Source: Pseudolabrys sp. (GTDB lineage Bacteria; Pseudomonadota; Alphaproteobacteria; Rhizobiales; Xanthobacteraceae). Taken from it: a stretch of DNA of 64,000 bases. Made by a program: the position numbers and the translations under genes. The notes beneath the pieces are model-generated. The model saw nothing but the letters and a program-made list of their open reading frames with translations, searched no databases and was not told the DNA's origin. The number at the start of each line of letters is the position of its first letter. Positions within the stretch are counted from its first letter, which is position 1. The DNA lies in NCBI GenBank assembly GCA_029980465.1, contig JARYIJ010000001.1, positions 2,257,749 to 2,321,748 on the forward strand, written 5' to 3'. Of this stretch, positions 53,870-62,651 are shown one piece after another.

Positions 53870-54681
53870 GCATGGCCTCCTTCGCCGTTCCGTCGGTTGG
53901 TAACGCCGTCGTCAACCGCAACGAGCTCGCGGAGAAGATCGCGGTCCGCAACCTCGATTTCTTCTACGGCGATTATCGCGCGCTCAAGGCGATCGACGTC
54001 TCGCTCTACCAGGGCAAGGTGACGGCCGTCATCGGCCCGTCGGGCTGCGGCAAGTCCACGCTGCTGCGCATCCTCAACCGCATGTACGACCTCTATCCCA
54101 ACCAGACGGCGACTGGCGAGGTCATGTTCGACGGCGAGAACATCCTGTCGCCGGCGCTGGACCTCAACCTGCTGCGCGCCCGCGTCGGCATGGTGTTCCA
54201 GAAGCCGACGCCGTTCCCGATGACGATCTACGAGAACATCGCCTTCGGCATCCGCCTCTACGAGAAGCTGCCGAAGTCGGAGCTCGACGGCCGCGTCGAG
54301 CACGCGCTGGCGCGCGCCGCGCTGTGGAACGAGGTCAAGGACAAGCTCGGCGTCAGCGGCCTGAGCCTGTCCGGCGGCCAGCAGCAGCGCCTGTGCATCG
54401 CCCGCACCGTCGCGGTGCGGCCCGAGGTCATCCTGTTCGACGAGCCGTGCTCGGCGCTCGACCCCATCTCGACCGCGAAGATCGAGGAGCTGATCGACGA
54501 GCTCAAGGACGACTACACGATCGCCATCGTCACCCACAACATGCAGCAGGCGGCCCGCGTCTCCGATTTCACCGCGTTCATGTATCTCGGCGAGCTCATC
54601 GAGTTCGGCGACACCAGCCACATTTTCACGTCGCCGGACGACCGGCGCACGCAGGACTACATCACCGGCCGGTTCGGCTGA
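53866..54681 (+). CDS. pstB: phosphate ABC transporter ATP-binding protein
   Basis: A 271-residue ATPase. Walker A is GPSGCGKST, the Q-loop [11 protein letters not shown] is the PstB hallmark, the signature is [14 protein letters not shown], Walker B is [13 protein letters not shown], and the switch is IVTHNMQQA. The start at 53866 gives an ATGA overlap; a longer frame from 52369 is a shadow of pstC and pstA. It powers phosphate import and relays the phosphate state to PhoU and PhoR. Confidence 0.96.
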   Translation: MSMASFAVPSVGNAVVNRNELAEKIAVRNLDFFYGDYRALKAIDVSLYQGKVTAVIGPSGCGKSTLLRILNRMYDLYPNQTATGEVMFDGENILSPALDLNLLRARVGMVFQKPTPFPMTIYENIAFGIRLYEKLPKSELDGRVEHALARAALWNEVKDKLGVSGLSLSGGQQQRLCIARTVAVRPEVILFDEPCSALDPISTAKIEELIDELKDDYTIAIVTHNMQQAARVSDFTAFMYLGELIEFGDTSHIFTSPDDRRTQDYITGRFG

Positions 54682-54704
54682 GCCGCGCACGGAAGGATAT
54701 CGCC

Positions 54705-55430
54705 ATGATGAACGACCCCCACACCGCCAAGGCCTTCGACACCGACCTGCAGGAGCTGTCGCGCATGGTCGCCGAGATGGGCGGCCTCGCGGAAAAGCAG
54801 ATCGCCGACTCGGTGCAGGCGCTGGTCAAGCGCGACACCGATCTGGCGCAGCGCATCACCCTGACCGACGCCGCGATCGACAAGCTGCAGCGCGAGATCG
54901 AGGAGCACGCCGTCCTCACCATCGCCCGCCGCCAGCCGATGGCGGTCGATCTGCGCGACATCGTCGGCGCGCTGCGGCTGGCCGGCGATCTCGAGCGCAT
55001 CGGCGACTTGGCGAAGAACATCGCCAAGCGGGTGATCGCGCTCAACGACGAGTTTCCGCCGCCGAAGCTCCTTCGCGGCGTCGAGCACATGGCCGACCTC
55101 GTGCTCGGCCAGCTCAAGATCGTGCTCGACGCCTACGCCCAGCGCGACGACGCCAAGGCCATGGCGGTGTGGCGCGGCGACGAGCAGATCGACGCCATGA
55201 CGACCTCGGTGTTCCGCGAGTTGCTCACCTATATGATGGAGGACCCGCGCAACATTACCTTCTGCATCCACCTGATGTTCTGCGCCAAGAACATCGAGCG
55301 CATGGGCGACCACGCCACCAACATCGCGGAGACGGTGCATTATATCATCGAGGGCCGGCCGATCGCCGACAAGCGCCCCAAGGGTGACACCACGGCCTTC
55401 GCCGCGCGGCGCGCGGCCGGGGAGCGGTAA
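54705..55430 (+). CDS. phoU: phosphate signalling protein PhoU
   Basis: A 241-residue all-helical protein made of two related three-helix units. The repeated metal-binding pattern appears as LRLAGDLERIGDLAKNIAKRV and CAKNIERMGDHATNIAETVHYI (E-x2-D and D-x3-N positions). PhoU links PstB to PhoR and limits kinase activity when phosphate is sufficient. GGAAGGA at 54691-54697 supports the ATG at 54705. It lies 23 bases after pstB. Confidence 0.95.
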   Translation: MMNDPHTAKAFDTDLQELSRMVAEMGGLAEKQIADSVQALVKRDTDLAQRITLTDAAIDKLQREIEEHAVLTIARRQPMAVDLRDIVGALRLAGDLERIGDLAKNIAKRVIALNDEFPPPKLLRGVEHMADLVLGQLKIVLDAYAQRDDAKAMAVWRGDEQIDAMTTSVFRELLTYMMEDPRNITFCIHLMFCAKNIERMGDHATNIAETVHYIIEGRPIADKRPKGDTTAFAARRAAGER

Positions 55431-55439
55431 GGGCACACG

Positions 55440-56150
55440 ATGAGCACGCGCATCCTGATCGTCGAGGACGAGGAGCCGCTGACCATGCTGCTCCGCTACA
55501 ATCTCGAGTCGGAGGGCTACGAGGTCTACGCCGCGGCGCGCGGCGACGAGGCCGACACGCTCATTCGCGAGGCCCGGCCCGATCTCGTCGTGCTCGACTG
55601 GATGCTGCCGGGTCTGTCCGGCATCGAATTGTGCCGCCGGCTGCGCACGCGGCCCGAGACCAGGCAGTTGCCGATCATCATGCTGACGGCGCGCGGCGAG
55701 GAGTCCGAGCGGATCCGCGGGCTCTCGACAGGCGCCGACGACTACATCGTCAAGCCGTTCTCGGTGCCGGAGCTGCTCGCCCGCGTGCGCGCGCTGCTGC
55801 GGCGCTCGAACCCGGAGCGCGTGTCGAATCTGCTGTCGGCCGGCGATATCGAGCTCGACCGCGAGAAGAAACGGGTGTCGCGCAACGGCAAGCCGGTCGA
55901 TCTCGGCCCGACCGAGTTCCGCCTGCTCGAATTCCTGATGGAGCGCCCCGGCCGCGTGTTCTCGCGCGAGCAGTTGCTCGACGGCGTCTGGGGCAGCGAG
56001 ATCTACATCGACGAGCGCACCGTCGACGTCCATGTCGGCCGCCTGCGCAAGGCGCTCAACCACGGCCACGCCGCCGACCCGATCCGCACCGTGCGCGGCG
56101 CCGGCTACGCGCTCGACGACCGCTTCGGCAAGGTCGAGAAGAGCGCGTGA
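55440..56150 (+). CDS. phoB: phosphate-regulon response regulator
   Basis: A 236-residue OmpR/PhoB-type regulator. The receiver domain has the acidic pair in VEDEE, phospho-accepting Asp in VVLDWMLPG (about residue 56) and the Lys in DDYIVKPF. The winged-helix DNA-binding domain ends with DERTVDVHVGRLRKALNHGHAADPIRTVRGAGYAL. Phosphorylated PhoB binds Pho boxes such as the one at 50607-50624. A hairpin with 8-base arms follows the stop (56160-56178). The operon is phoR, pstSCAB, phoU, phoB. Confidence 0.96.
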   Translation: MSTRILIVEDEEPLTMLLRYNLESEGYEVYAAARGDEADTLIREARPDLVVLDWMLPGLSGIELCRRLRTRPETRQLPIIMLTARGEESERIRGLSTGADDYIVKPFSVPELLARVRALLRRSNPERVSNLLSAGDIELDREKKRVSRNGKPVDLGPTEFRLLEFLMERPGRVFSREQLLDGVWGSEIYIDERTVDVHVGRLRKALNHGHAADPIRTVRGAGYALDDRFGKVEKSA

Positions 56151-56194
56151 GGCGCTGGACGGGTGAGGCTCTCACCCGCCACATCCTGACAGTC

Positions 56195-56244
56195 TGACCG
56201 GAAATGATTCCGGGTTTTCAAGCTCGTGTCCCGGGCGCAGCGCA
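56195..56244. repeat. 50-base direct repeat, copy 1
   Basis: This copy runs from TGACCGGAAATGATTCCGG to CCCGGGCGCAGCGCA. It matches the copy at 56976-57025 except for one base. It begins with a small palindrome CCGGAA-ATGA-TTCCGG. Confidence 0.85.
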
Positions 56245-56327
56245 CCACCTCGTCATAGCGCGTCAACACGCTTTGGTCTGCAGCGCTCCTCACCATGAGG
56301 ATGATGCGCCTGCACTCACTCAGCGTC

Positions 56328-56350
56328 ATGCCCGGGCTTGACCCGGGCAT
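56328..56350. repeat. palindromic repeat (REP-like)
   Basis: Perfect arms ATGCCCGGG and CCCGGGCAT enclose CTTGA. It is the type of short GC-rich palindrome that recurs in Hyphomicrobiales intergenic regions. A related copy lies at 56411-56433. Confidence 0.75.
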
Positions 56351-56410
56351 CCATGAAGCATCGCCTAACTACAATTACGTAAGACGTCTATTTGTCGAGC
56401 TGCCCGATGG

Positions 56411-56433
56411 ATCGCCGGGTCAAGCCCGGCGAT
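56411..56433. repeat. palindromic repeat (REP-like), inverted relative
   Basis: Perfect arms ATCGCCGGG and CCCGGCGAT enclose TCAAG, which is the reverse complement of the loop in the copy at 56328-56350. The pair therefore looks like two members of one repeat family in opposite directions. Confidence 0.75.
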
Positions 56434-56492
56434 GACGGCGGAGGAGGGGATGAGGCGCGTTGCTCTTCGGACGCGGTCAGCACCGGATCGTC

Positions 56493-56524
56493 TTGACAAT
56501 ATTCCTAATATGACTATAGTCATA
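56493..56524 (+). promoter_or_regulatory. orphan promoter with overlapping palindrome
   Basis: TTGACA at 56493-56498 is 16 bases from TATAGT at 56515-56520, a good sigma-70 pair. The 16-base perfect palindrome TATGACTATAGTCATA covers 56509-56524 and includes the -10. Transcription would run into the GC-rich repeat region, where no gene was recognised. The palindrome could be a repressor operator. Confidence 0.5.
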
Positions 56525-56975
56525 CAGTCCGGTCCGTCGAAGGGCGTCATCTAGAGGCGTGCTGATGGCGGGACCGGATGCGGTGCCTGCGGGTGGGTTT
56601 CGCAAGCCCATCCCCGGGAGGCCCGGGACCCCGCCCGACGGGCATAACGACCCGTCCGCAGGGAGCCTGCTTAAGCCGGAACCCCGGTTGGGTCCGGCGA
56701 AGCGCGGCCCCGGGTCTGCGGACAGGCTGCGGCCTTCCGCGAAGCCGCGATGGAGCGCCGGACGGCGCGAGCCTCTTCGCCAGAGGCTCTCCGCATCGCA
56801 AGGTGCGGAAACCAAGACGTTGCGCCGCCCGGCGCTCCGTCCCCTTCGTCTTGAGACGGAGGGAAGAAAAAGGAAGGACGACGCCCCCGCGTCGCTAACA
56901 ACAGGGGGTGCGGAGCGTTGGCTGCGCGGGCTGTCTGAAAATCGAAGCGCGCACCTGCCTCAATCCTCAGAGTTA

Positions 56976-57025
56976 TGACCGGAAATGATTCCGGGTTTTC
57001 AATCTCGTGTCCCGGGCGCAGCGCA
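56976..57025. repeat. 50-base direct repeat, copy 2
   Basis: Same sequence as copy 1 at 56195-56244 with one base changed (T for G after the TTTTCAA stretch). It marks the right end of the GC-rich block. Confidence 0.85.
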
Positions 57026-57358
57026 GCGCGTTAGCGGTGCGCTGCAGACCCGGGACCCCGGTGTTTCTTCGCGGGTTAACCGGGGTCCCGGCTCTGCGGT
57101 GCACCACGTCGCCATAGCGCGTCGAAGACGCGCGTAAACGCGCTTATGGTTCGTGCTGCACCGCGTCCGGGACACGTCGTTGATTTTGACGGGCTCTTTT
57201 CGAGTCAGACTGTTAGGATGAGGAACAACTCCGCGAGAACGAGCGGAGTGTGTGTCGCGCCGTGCTTTAATTTCGGGCGTCATCGTCCGCACCCGCTTGC
57301 GGGTGACGGCAGCCGAGGATAGGGCAACGAGATCGCCCGTCGGTAACGATAGAAGGCC

Positions 57359-57853
57359 TCAGCCGCGGAACGGCGGGCGCTGGCGGTCGCGGCGGCGGTC
57401 GGAGGCCGGCTGATAAGCGACGCGCGAGTGGAACGAGCAGTACGGCGAGCCGTCCGACGCATCGCCGCCGCAGAAGAAGAAATCCGGCGAGCCCGGATCG
57501 CCGACCGGCCAGTGGCAAGTCACCTCGCTGAGCTGGAGCAGGGTCTTGCGCTGCTCCATCGGAATTTCCATCAGCTCCGGCTCGGGCTCGACCGCATAGT
57601 CGTAGGCGAGCGCGGTGTTGCCGCGGATGGCGCCGCGCGAGACGCGCAGCATGTGGTTCGAGGCGCGCGGCTTGCGCGGCCGCGGGGTCGAGGTCGACGG
57701 GCTCTTGGCCCGCCCCGACAACCCCAGGCGGTGGACCTTGCCGATGACCGCGTTGCGGGTGATGCCGCCGAGTTCCGCGGCGATCTGGCTCGCGGACAGG
57801 CCGTCGGCCCAGAGCTTTTTCAGCAATTCGACCCGTTCGTCGGTCCAGCCCAT
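57359..57853 (-). CDS. gcrA: GcrA cell-cycle regulator
   Basis: A 164-residue protein. The N-terminal HTH (MGWTDERVELLKKLWADGLSASQIAAELGGITRNAVIGKVHRLGL) is the GcrA signature and binds DNA methylated at GANTC sites while contacting sigma-70. The C-terminal part has VTCHWPVGDPGSPDFFFCGG and YCSFHSRVAY with Cys and His residues that are conserved in the family. GcrA is limited to alphaproteobacteria, where it works with CcrM methylation in cell-cycle transcription. It is divergent from argD. A GAATC site lies about 45 bases upstream of the start. Confidence 0.94.
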   Translation of the reverse strand: MGWTDERVELLKKLWADGLSASQIAAELGGITRNAVIGKVHRLGLSGRAKSPSTSTPRPRKPRASNHMLRVSRGAIRGNTALAYDYAVEPEPELMEIPMEQRKTLLQLSEVTCHWPVGDPGSPDFFFCGGDASDGSPYCSFHSRVAYQPASDRRRDRQRPPFRG

Positions 57854-58228
57854 GGAAATTCCCCATCCGCATCAATAGCTTGGCGGCATTCCGGATCGAA
57901 TCCACCGCCGACGTCTGGCGCGAGTTTCCACGCCGAACGCGTACGCTTCGGAAGCCTTGGAGACGATCCACCAGCACGAGATATCGTGGCTGACAGTCGA
58001 AAAGCTACAATATCGGGTGACTCTCGCGCAAGCGCAGCGCCCCGCCGGATTCACATCTTCCAACAGTTTTCCCGTTAGAATCGGCCCTTGCGGCATAAAT
58101 GAGTCGGCCGTCGCGGCTCAGCGGCGCGAGTTGACAGCCCAAGCCGCTGAAATATGATGCAAATCAGTGCCGCCCGGCGGGGCGGCATATTTCTTTTCGG
58201 CCAAAGACTTCAATGAAAGACGTGCGCC
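57854..58228. other. intergenic region between gcrA and argD
   Basis: These 375 bases hold the divergent promoters of gcrA and argD and no recognisable gene. A sigma-70-like promoter for argD is at 58131-58158. Apart from a GAATC site near 57897 no specific element was identified. Confidence 0.6.
58131..58158 (+). promoter_or_regulatory. sigma-70 promoter for argD
   Basis: TTGACA at 58131-58136 and TATGAT at 58153-58158 are separated by 16 bases. The pair lies about 70 bases upstream of the argD start and faces it. Confidence 0.65.
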
Positions 58229-59425
58229 GTGGCCTCGCATCTGCTGCCGACCTATTCGCGTGTCGACCTCGCCTTCGAGCGGGGTGAGGGCGCCTGGCTG
58301 ATCGCCAGCAATGGCGACCGCTATCTCGATTTCACCAGCGGCGTCGCCGTCAACGCGCTGGGCCACGCCCATCCCGAGTTGGTCAAGGCGCTCACCGAGC
58401 AGGCCCAGAAGGTCTGGCACGTCTCCAACCTCTACCGGATTCCGGAGGGCGAGCGGCTGGCCGACCGGCTGTGCGAGGCGACCTTCGCCGACACCGTGTT
58501 CTTCCAGAACTCGGGTGCCGAGGCGATCGAATGCGCGATCAAGCTGACGCGCAAGTATCAGTCGGCGTCCGGCAAGCCCGAGCGTTTTCGCATCATCACA
58601 TTCGAGGGCGCGTTTCACGGCCGCACGCTCGCGGCCATCGCCGCGACCGGCAACAAGAAATATCTCGACGGCTTCGGCCCGGCGGTCGAAGGCTTCGACC
58701 AGGTGCCGTTCAACGACCTCGACGCCGTGAAGAAGACGATCGGTCCGGCGACGGCCGGCATCCTGATCGAGCCGGTCATGGGCGAGGGCGGCGTGCGTGT
58801 CGTCCCCAACGGCTTTCTGCGGGCGCTGCGCGAACTGTGCGACAAGCACGGCCTGCTGCTGATCTTCGACGAGATCCAGACCGGCTTCGGCCGCACCGGC
58901 GATCTGTTCGCCTACATGCACACCAGCGTGACGCCGGACGTGATGACGATCGCCAAGGCGCTCGGCGGCGGCTTCCCGGTCGGCGCCTGCCTCGCGACCA
59001 AAGACGCGTCGAAAGGCATGACCGCCGGCACGCACGGCTCGACCTTCGGCGGCAATCCGCTGGCGATGGCGGTCGGCAACGCCGTGCTCGACATCATGCT
59101 CAAGCCCGGCTTCATGGATCACGTGCGCAAGATGTCGCTGCTGATGAAGCAGCGCCTAGCCGAGATCAAGGACCGCTACGGCTCGGTCATTTCCGAAATC
59201 CGCGGCGAGGGGCTGCTGCTCGGCCTCAAGGCCGTGGTGCCGGCCGGCGAGCTGGTCGACGCGCTGCGCGCCGAGAAGATGATCACGGTCGGCGCCGGCG
59301 ACAACGTCGTGCGGCTGCTGCCGCCGCTCATCATCACCGAAAAGGAAGTCGGCGAGGCGATCGACAAGATCGACCGGGCCTGCGCGGCGCTGGCCAAGAC
59401 GCAGCGGAAGCAGGGGGCCGCGTGA
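58229..59425 (+). CDS. argD: acetylornithine aminotransferase
   Basis: A 398-residue class III PLP aminotransferase. [73 protein letters not shown] and the PLP Lys in [14 protein letters not shown] are all present. It converts N-acetylglutamate semialdehyde to acetylornithine in arginine synthesis and may also work in lysine synthesis. The GTG at 58229 is used as start. Its stop overlaps the argF start by one base (TGATG), so they are coupled. Confidence 0.95.
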   Translation: MASHLLPTYSRVDLAFERGEGAWLIASNGDRYLDFTSGVAVNALGHAHPELVKALTEQAQKVWHVSNLYRIPEGERLADRLCEATFADTVFFQNSGAEAIECAIKLTRKYQSASGKPERFRIITFEGAFHGRTLAAIAATGNKKYLDGFGPAVEGFDQVPFNDLDAVKKTIGPATAGILIEPVMGEGGVRVVPNGFLRALRELCDKHGLLLIFDEIQTGFGRTGDLFAYMHTSVTPDVMTIAKALGGGFPVGACLATKDASKGMTAGTHGSTFGGNPLAMAVGNAVLDIMLKPGFMDHVRKMSLLMKQRLAEIKDRYGSVISEIRGEGLLLGLKAVVPAGELVDALRAEKMITVGAGDNVVRLLPPLIITEKEVGEAIDKIDRACAALAKTQRKQGAA

Positions 59426-60357
59426 TGACCAACGGGGTGCGGCATTTCCTTGATCTCGACGAGATCTCCAAGAACGACCTGCGCGCGATGATCGACCACA
59501 GCCGGGCGATGAAGGCGCGGCGCAAGAAGGGCGACACGGCGAAGGGGCCGCTGGCCGGCAAGACGCTGGCGATGATCTTCGACAAGCCGTCGACCCGCAC
59601 GCGGGTCTCGTTCGACGTCGCCATGCGCCAGCTCGGCGGCGAGGCGATCATGCTGACCGGCCAGGAGATGCAGCTCGGCCGCGGCGAGACGCTGGCCGAC
59701 ACGGCCCGCGTTTTGTCGCGCTACGTCGACGCCATCATGATCCGCATCCTCAATCCGAAGTCGGTCGAGGAACTGGCGCAATACGCGACGGTCCCGGTCA
59801 TCAACGGGCTGACGCGGCGCTCGCATCCCTGCCAGGTGATGGCCGATGTCCTGACGTTCGAGGAGCATCGCGGCCCGATCAAGGGACGCACGGTGGCCTG
59901 GACCGGCGACGCCAACAACGTCCTGAATTCATGGGCGCAGGCCGCCGAACGGTTCGACTTCCGCCTCAAGGTCGCAAGCCCGCCGGAGCTCAAGCCGAAG
60001 CAATGGCTGGTGGACTGGATCGAGACCTCCGGCGCCAGCGTCAGCGTTACCGAGGATCCCGAAGAGGCGGTGAAGGATGCCGACTGCGTCGTCACCGACA
60101 CCTGGGTGTCGATGGGCGACCGCGAAGGCGAAACGCACCGGCATAATCTGCTCAAGCCTTATCAGGTCAACGAGCGCCTGATGGCCAGGGCGAGGCCGGA
60201 CGCGCTGTTCATGCACTGCCTGCCGGCGCACCGCGGCGAGGAGGTCACCGACGCGGTGATCGACGGGCCGCAGTCGGTGGTGTTCGACGAAGCCGAAAAC
60301 CGCCTGCACGCGCAGAAGGGCATCCTCGCCTGGTGCCTGCACGCCGAGGATGCGTGA
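59425..60357 (+). CDS. argF: ornithine carbamoyltransferase
   Basis: A 310-residue enzyme. The carbamoyl-phosphate motif [13 protein letters not shown] and the ornithine-side [11 protein letters not shown] are diagnostic, with [11 protein letters not shown] between them. It makes citrulline from ornithine and carbamoyl phosphate. It follows argD without a gap, and hslO begins 61 bases after it, a gene order seen in many alphaproteobacteria. Confidence 0.95.
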   Translation: MTNGVRHFLDLDEISKNDLRAMIDHSRAMKARRKKGDTAKGPLAGKTLAMIFDKPSTRTRVSFDVAMRQLGGEAIMLTGQEMQLGRGETLADTARVLSRYVDAIMIRILNPKSVEELAQYATVPVINGLTRRSHPCQVMADVLTFEEHRGPIKGRTVAWTGDANNVLNSWAQAAERFDFRLKVASPPELKPKQWLVDWIETSGASVSVTEDPEEAVKDADCVVTDTWVSMGDREGETHRHNLLKPYQVNERLMARARPDALFMHCLPAHRGEEVTDAVIDGPQSVVFDEAENRLHAQKGILAWCLHAEDA

Positions 60358-60418
60358 CGGTCCAGCGAGCCATCGAGCCGGACTCGTTTTCTCCCACTTT
60401 CGCGCTACATAAGGGGCC

Positions 60419-61420
60419 ATGACCAGCCCTGACATCATGATTCCGAGCCGCGCGCCGTCCGCCGCGGCCATCGACGACGCCGTGACTCCGTTCGAGGTCC
60501 CGGCGCTGGACCTGCGCGGCCGCGTGGTGCGGCTCGGTCCTGCGGTCAGCGAGATTCTCAGCCGCCATAACTATCCGGCGCTGGTCGCCAAGCTGCTGGG
60601 CGAAGCCCTGGTGCTGACCATCATGCTTGGCTCGGCCCTCAAGATCGAAGGTCGGCTCATCCTGCAGACCCAGACCGACGGGCCGGTGCGCATGCTGGTC
60701 GCCGACTTCACGTCGCCCGACAAGGTGCGCGGCTATGCCCGGTTCGATCACGCCAGGCTCGCGGCGGCGGTCGCCGCCAACGAGGTCGAGGCCGGCAAGC
60801 TGCTCGGCCGCGGCCATCTGGCGATGACGATCGATCAAGGCCCCGAGCTCAACCGCTACCAGGGACTGGTCGCGCTCGAAGGCGGCGATCTGCAGGCCGC
60901 CGCGCATCAGTATTTTGCGCAGTCCGAGCAAATCCCGACGCGCGTGCGGCTCGCGGTCGCCGAGGAATTCCGCAATTCCGGCGAAGGCCCGCGGCAATCC
61001 TGGCGGGCCGGCGGCATCCTGCTGCAATTCCTGCCGCGCGCGCCGGAACGCCGTCGCGCCGCCGATAGTCATCCAGGCGACGCGCCTGCCGGCGCCGAGA
61101 CGCGTGACGCGCCGGAGGACGAGGCGTGGGTCGAAGGCCGCGCTCTCGTCGAGACGGTCGAAGACCTAGAGCTGATCGACCCGGAGCTGTCGAGCGAGCG
61201 GCTGGTGTACCGGCTGTTCCACGAGCCGGGCGTGCGCGTGTTCAGCGGCAAACCGGTGGTCGCGCAATGCTCGTGCTCGCGCGATCGCGTGGAAAACATG
61301 CTCAAGAGTTTCTCGCAGGACGATCGCGACCATATGGTCGAAGACGGCGCGATTTCGGTGACATGCGAGTTCTGCAGCACGAACTATAAATTCGCGCCCG
61401 GCGACGTCGACGCCGGCTAG
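60419..61420 (+). CDS. hslO: Hsp33 redox-regulated chaperone
   Basis: A 333-residue protein. The N-terminal domain is followed by a C-terminal zinc centre with AQCSCSR (CxC) and VTCEFCSTNY (CxxC), the four Cys that bind zinc when reduced and form disulphides under oxidative stress. The protein then unfolds in part and holds client proteins. AAGGGG is only two bases from the ATG at 60419, so the start could be one codon different. It is probably cotranscribed with argF. Confidence 0.93.
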   Translation: MTSPDIMIPSRAPSAAAIDDAVTPFEVPALDLRGRVVRLGPAVSEILSRHNYPALVAKLLGEALVLTIMLGSALKIEGRLILQTQTDGPVRMLVADFTSPDKVRGYARFDHARLAAAVAANEVEAGKLLGRGHLAMTIDQGPELNRYQGLVALEGGDLQAAAHQYFAQSEQIPTRVRLAVAEEFRNSGEGPRQSWRAGGILLQFLPRAPERRRAADSHPGDAPAGAETRDAPEDEAWVEGRALVETVEDLELIDPELSSERLVYRLFHEPGVRVFSGKPVVAQCSCSRDRVENMLKSFSQDDRDHMVEDGAISVTCEFCSTNYKFAPGDVDAG

Positions 61421-61433
61421 CTCCGAGGCTTCC

Positions 61434-62147
61434 ATGAAATGTGCGCTTGCCGCCGTGGCGTTCGCAATCGCGCTGACGCCGCTTGTGGCGTCGGCGCAAA
61501 GCTGCCCCGAACCGCTGGCGTCGGCGCGGCGCCTGGTGCTCGTCACCGCCAACGGCATGAACACCTCGCTGGCGCGCATGCAGCGCTACGAGCGCGAGGC
61601 CTCGACGCATCCGTGGCAGGCGGCCGGCGGTCCGCAGTCGGCGCTGATCGGCCGCAACGGCATGGCATGGGCGCCGGCGTTCCGCTCGCTGGCGCACTCC
61701 GGCGAAGGGATCAAGGTCGAAGGCGATGGCCGGGCGCCGGCCGGCATTTTCAAGATCGGCCGGCCGTTCGGCTTCGCGCCGTCAGAACGGCCGGCCTATC
61801 TGCAAATCAAGGACGGCACGGTGTGCGTCAACGACCTCGAGTCGGCCGCCTACAACACCATCACGACACGCGACAGGATCGGCGCCTTCGTCCACGGCGA
61901 GGATATGGCGCGCATTCCGGCCTACCGGCACGGTCTTGTCGTCGACTACCCGACCGACCGGCGTCACCGCGCCGGCTCCTGCATCTTCATCCACGTGCGG
62001 TTGCCGAGCACGACTGGAACGCGAGGCTGCGTGGCGCTGCCGGAGCCGGATGTCATCTCGCTGCAGGATTTCGCCGAGGCGGGCGCGGTCCTCGCCATCC
62101 TGCCGGAGAGCGCCAGAAGCCGGCTGAATGGTTGTCTGCCTAATTGA
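61434..62147 (+). CDS. L,D-transpeptidase family protein (YkuD domain)
   Basis: A 237-residue precursor with a signal peptide (MKCALAAVAFAIALTPLVASA). The C-terminal half has the YkuD fold, with FIHVRLPSTTGTRGCVAL as the active site. The Cys nucleophile is in TRGC and the His in IHVRL. The standard motif is SHGC, so an Arg replaces the His next to the Gly. This form is common in a subset of YkuD proteins. It would cross-link peptidoglycan or attach proteins in the periplasm. The stop overlaps the convergent apaG gene by eight bases. Confidence 0.85.
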   Translation: MKCALAAVAFAIALTPLVASAQSCPEPLASARRLVLVTANGMNTSLARMQRYEREASTHPWQAAGGPQSALIGRNGMAWAPAFRSLAHSGEGIKVEGDGRAPAGIFKIGRPFGFAPSERPAYLQIKDGTVCVNDLESAAYNTITTRDRIGAFVHGEDMARIPAYRHGLVVDYPTDRRHRAGSCIFIHVRLPSTTGTRGCVALPEPDVISLQDFAEAGAVLAILPESARSRLNGCLPN

Positions 62148-62544
62148 GCGTGCGCTCGGCGTCGGTGAGGTCGAGCGAGAAGGCAGGCACCTCGACGTCG
62201 AAGGACTCCTTGTCCGCCGTGACCATGCGATAGGAGCCCTGCATGAAGCCGGACGGCGTCGGCAGCGGAACCCCGCTGGTGTATTCGAACGACTGGCCGG
62301 GATTGAGCACCGGCTCCTCGCCGACCACGCCGGGACCACGGACTTCCTGGCGTTTGCCGGTGGCGTCGGTGATCAACCAATAACGGGTCTTGAGCTGGAC
62401 GGTCTCGTCCCCCTGGTTGGCGATAGTGATGGTATAGGCCCAGAAATAATAGCCGTTTTTCGGAGATGAGCGGTCCGGAATGAAGCGAGGCTGGACGGTG
62501 ACCTCGATGTTTCTGGTGACGGCACGGTACATTGGACCCGACAT
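62140..62544 (-). CDS. apaG: ApaG protein
   Basis: A 134-residue protein of the ApaG/F-box-associated fold. ITIANQGDETVQLKTRYWLITDATG, VVGEEPVLNPGQSFEYTSG and PSGFMQGSYRMV are the family signature. It is named for cobalt and magnesium resistance, but its biochemical role is unclear; a pyrophosphate-binding role has been suggested. It overlaps the convergent L,D-transpeptidase gene by eight bases at the 3' end. Confidence 0.94.
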   Translation of the reverse strand: MSGPMYRAVTRNIEVTVQPRFIPDRSSPKNGYYFWAYTITIANQGDETVQLKTRYWLITDATGKRQEVRGPGVVGEEPVLNPGQSFEYTSGVPLPTPSGFMQGSYRMVTADKESFDVEVPAFSLDLTDAERTLN

Positions 62545-62651
62545 AAATTCCGGTTCATTGCGCTGAGCGGCCGCGCGAACCGGCTAACCTCTTGCCATAA
62601 TGCGCGGTAAAGGAAGTATGGCCGAAAGTCCCGACGAAAGAAAAGCCGCAC

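Larger units (their letters stand above)
56151..57358. other. non-coding repeat-rich region between phoB and gcrA
   Basis: About 1.2 kb contain no credible gene. The stretch holds a hairpin after phoB, two 50-base direct repeats, two short palindromes with the same loop in opposite directions, a promoter-like site with a palindrome (56493-56524) and GC-rich sequence that is open in several frames on both strands. The open frames (such as 56559-56978) read as Pro/Arg/Ser-rich sequence without family features, and the two strands compete. The region looks like an accumulation of repeated extragenic elements. A structured RNA cannot be excluded. Confidence 0.7.

Noticed and set aside
56158..56178. 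Hairpin after phoB as a terminator
   Set aside because: The stem is clear (8 base pairs) but there is no T-run, so it is not called a terminator.
56559..56978. 139-codon plus-strand frame in the repeat region
   Set aside because: Competing frames are open on both strands, the sequence is Pro/Arg/Ser-rich, and it overlaps repeats. I treat it as non-coding.
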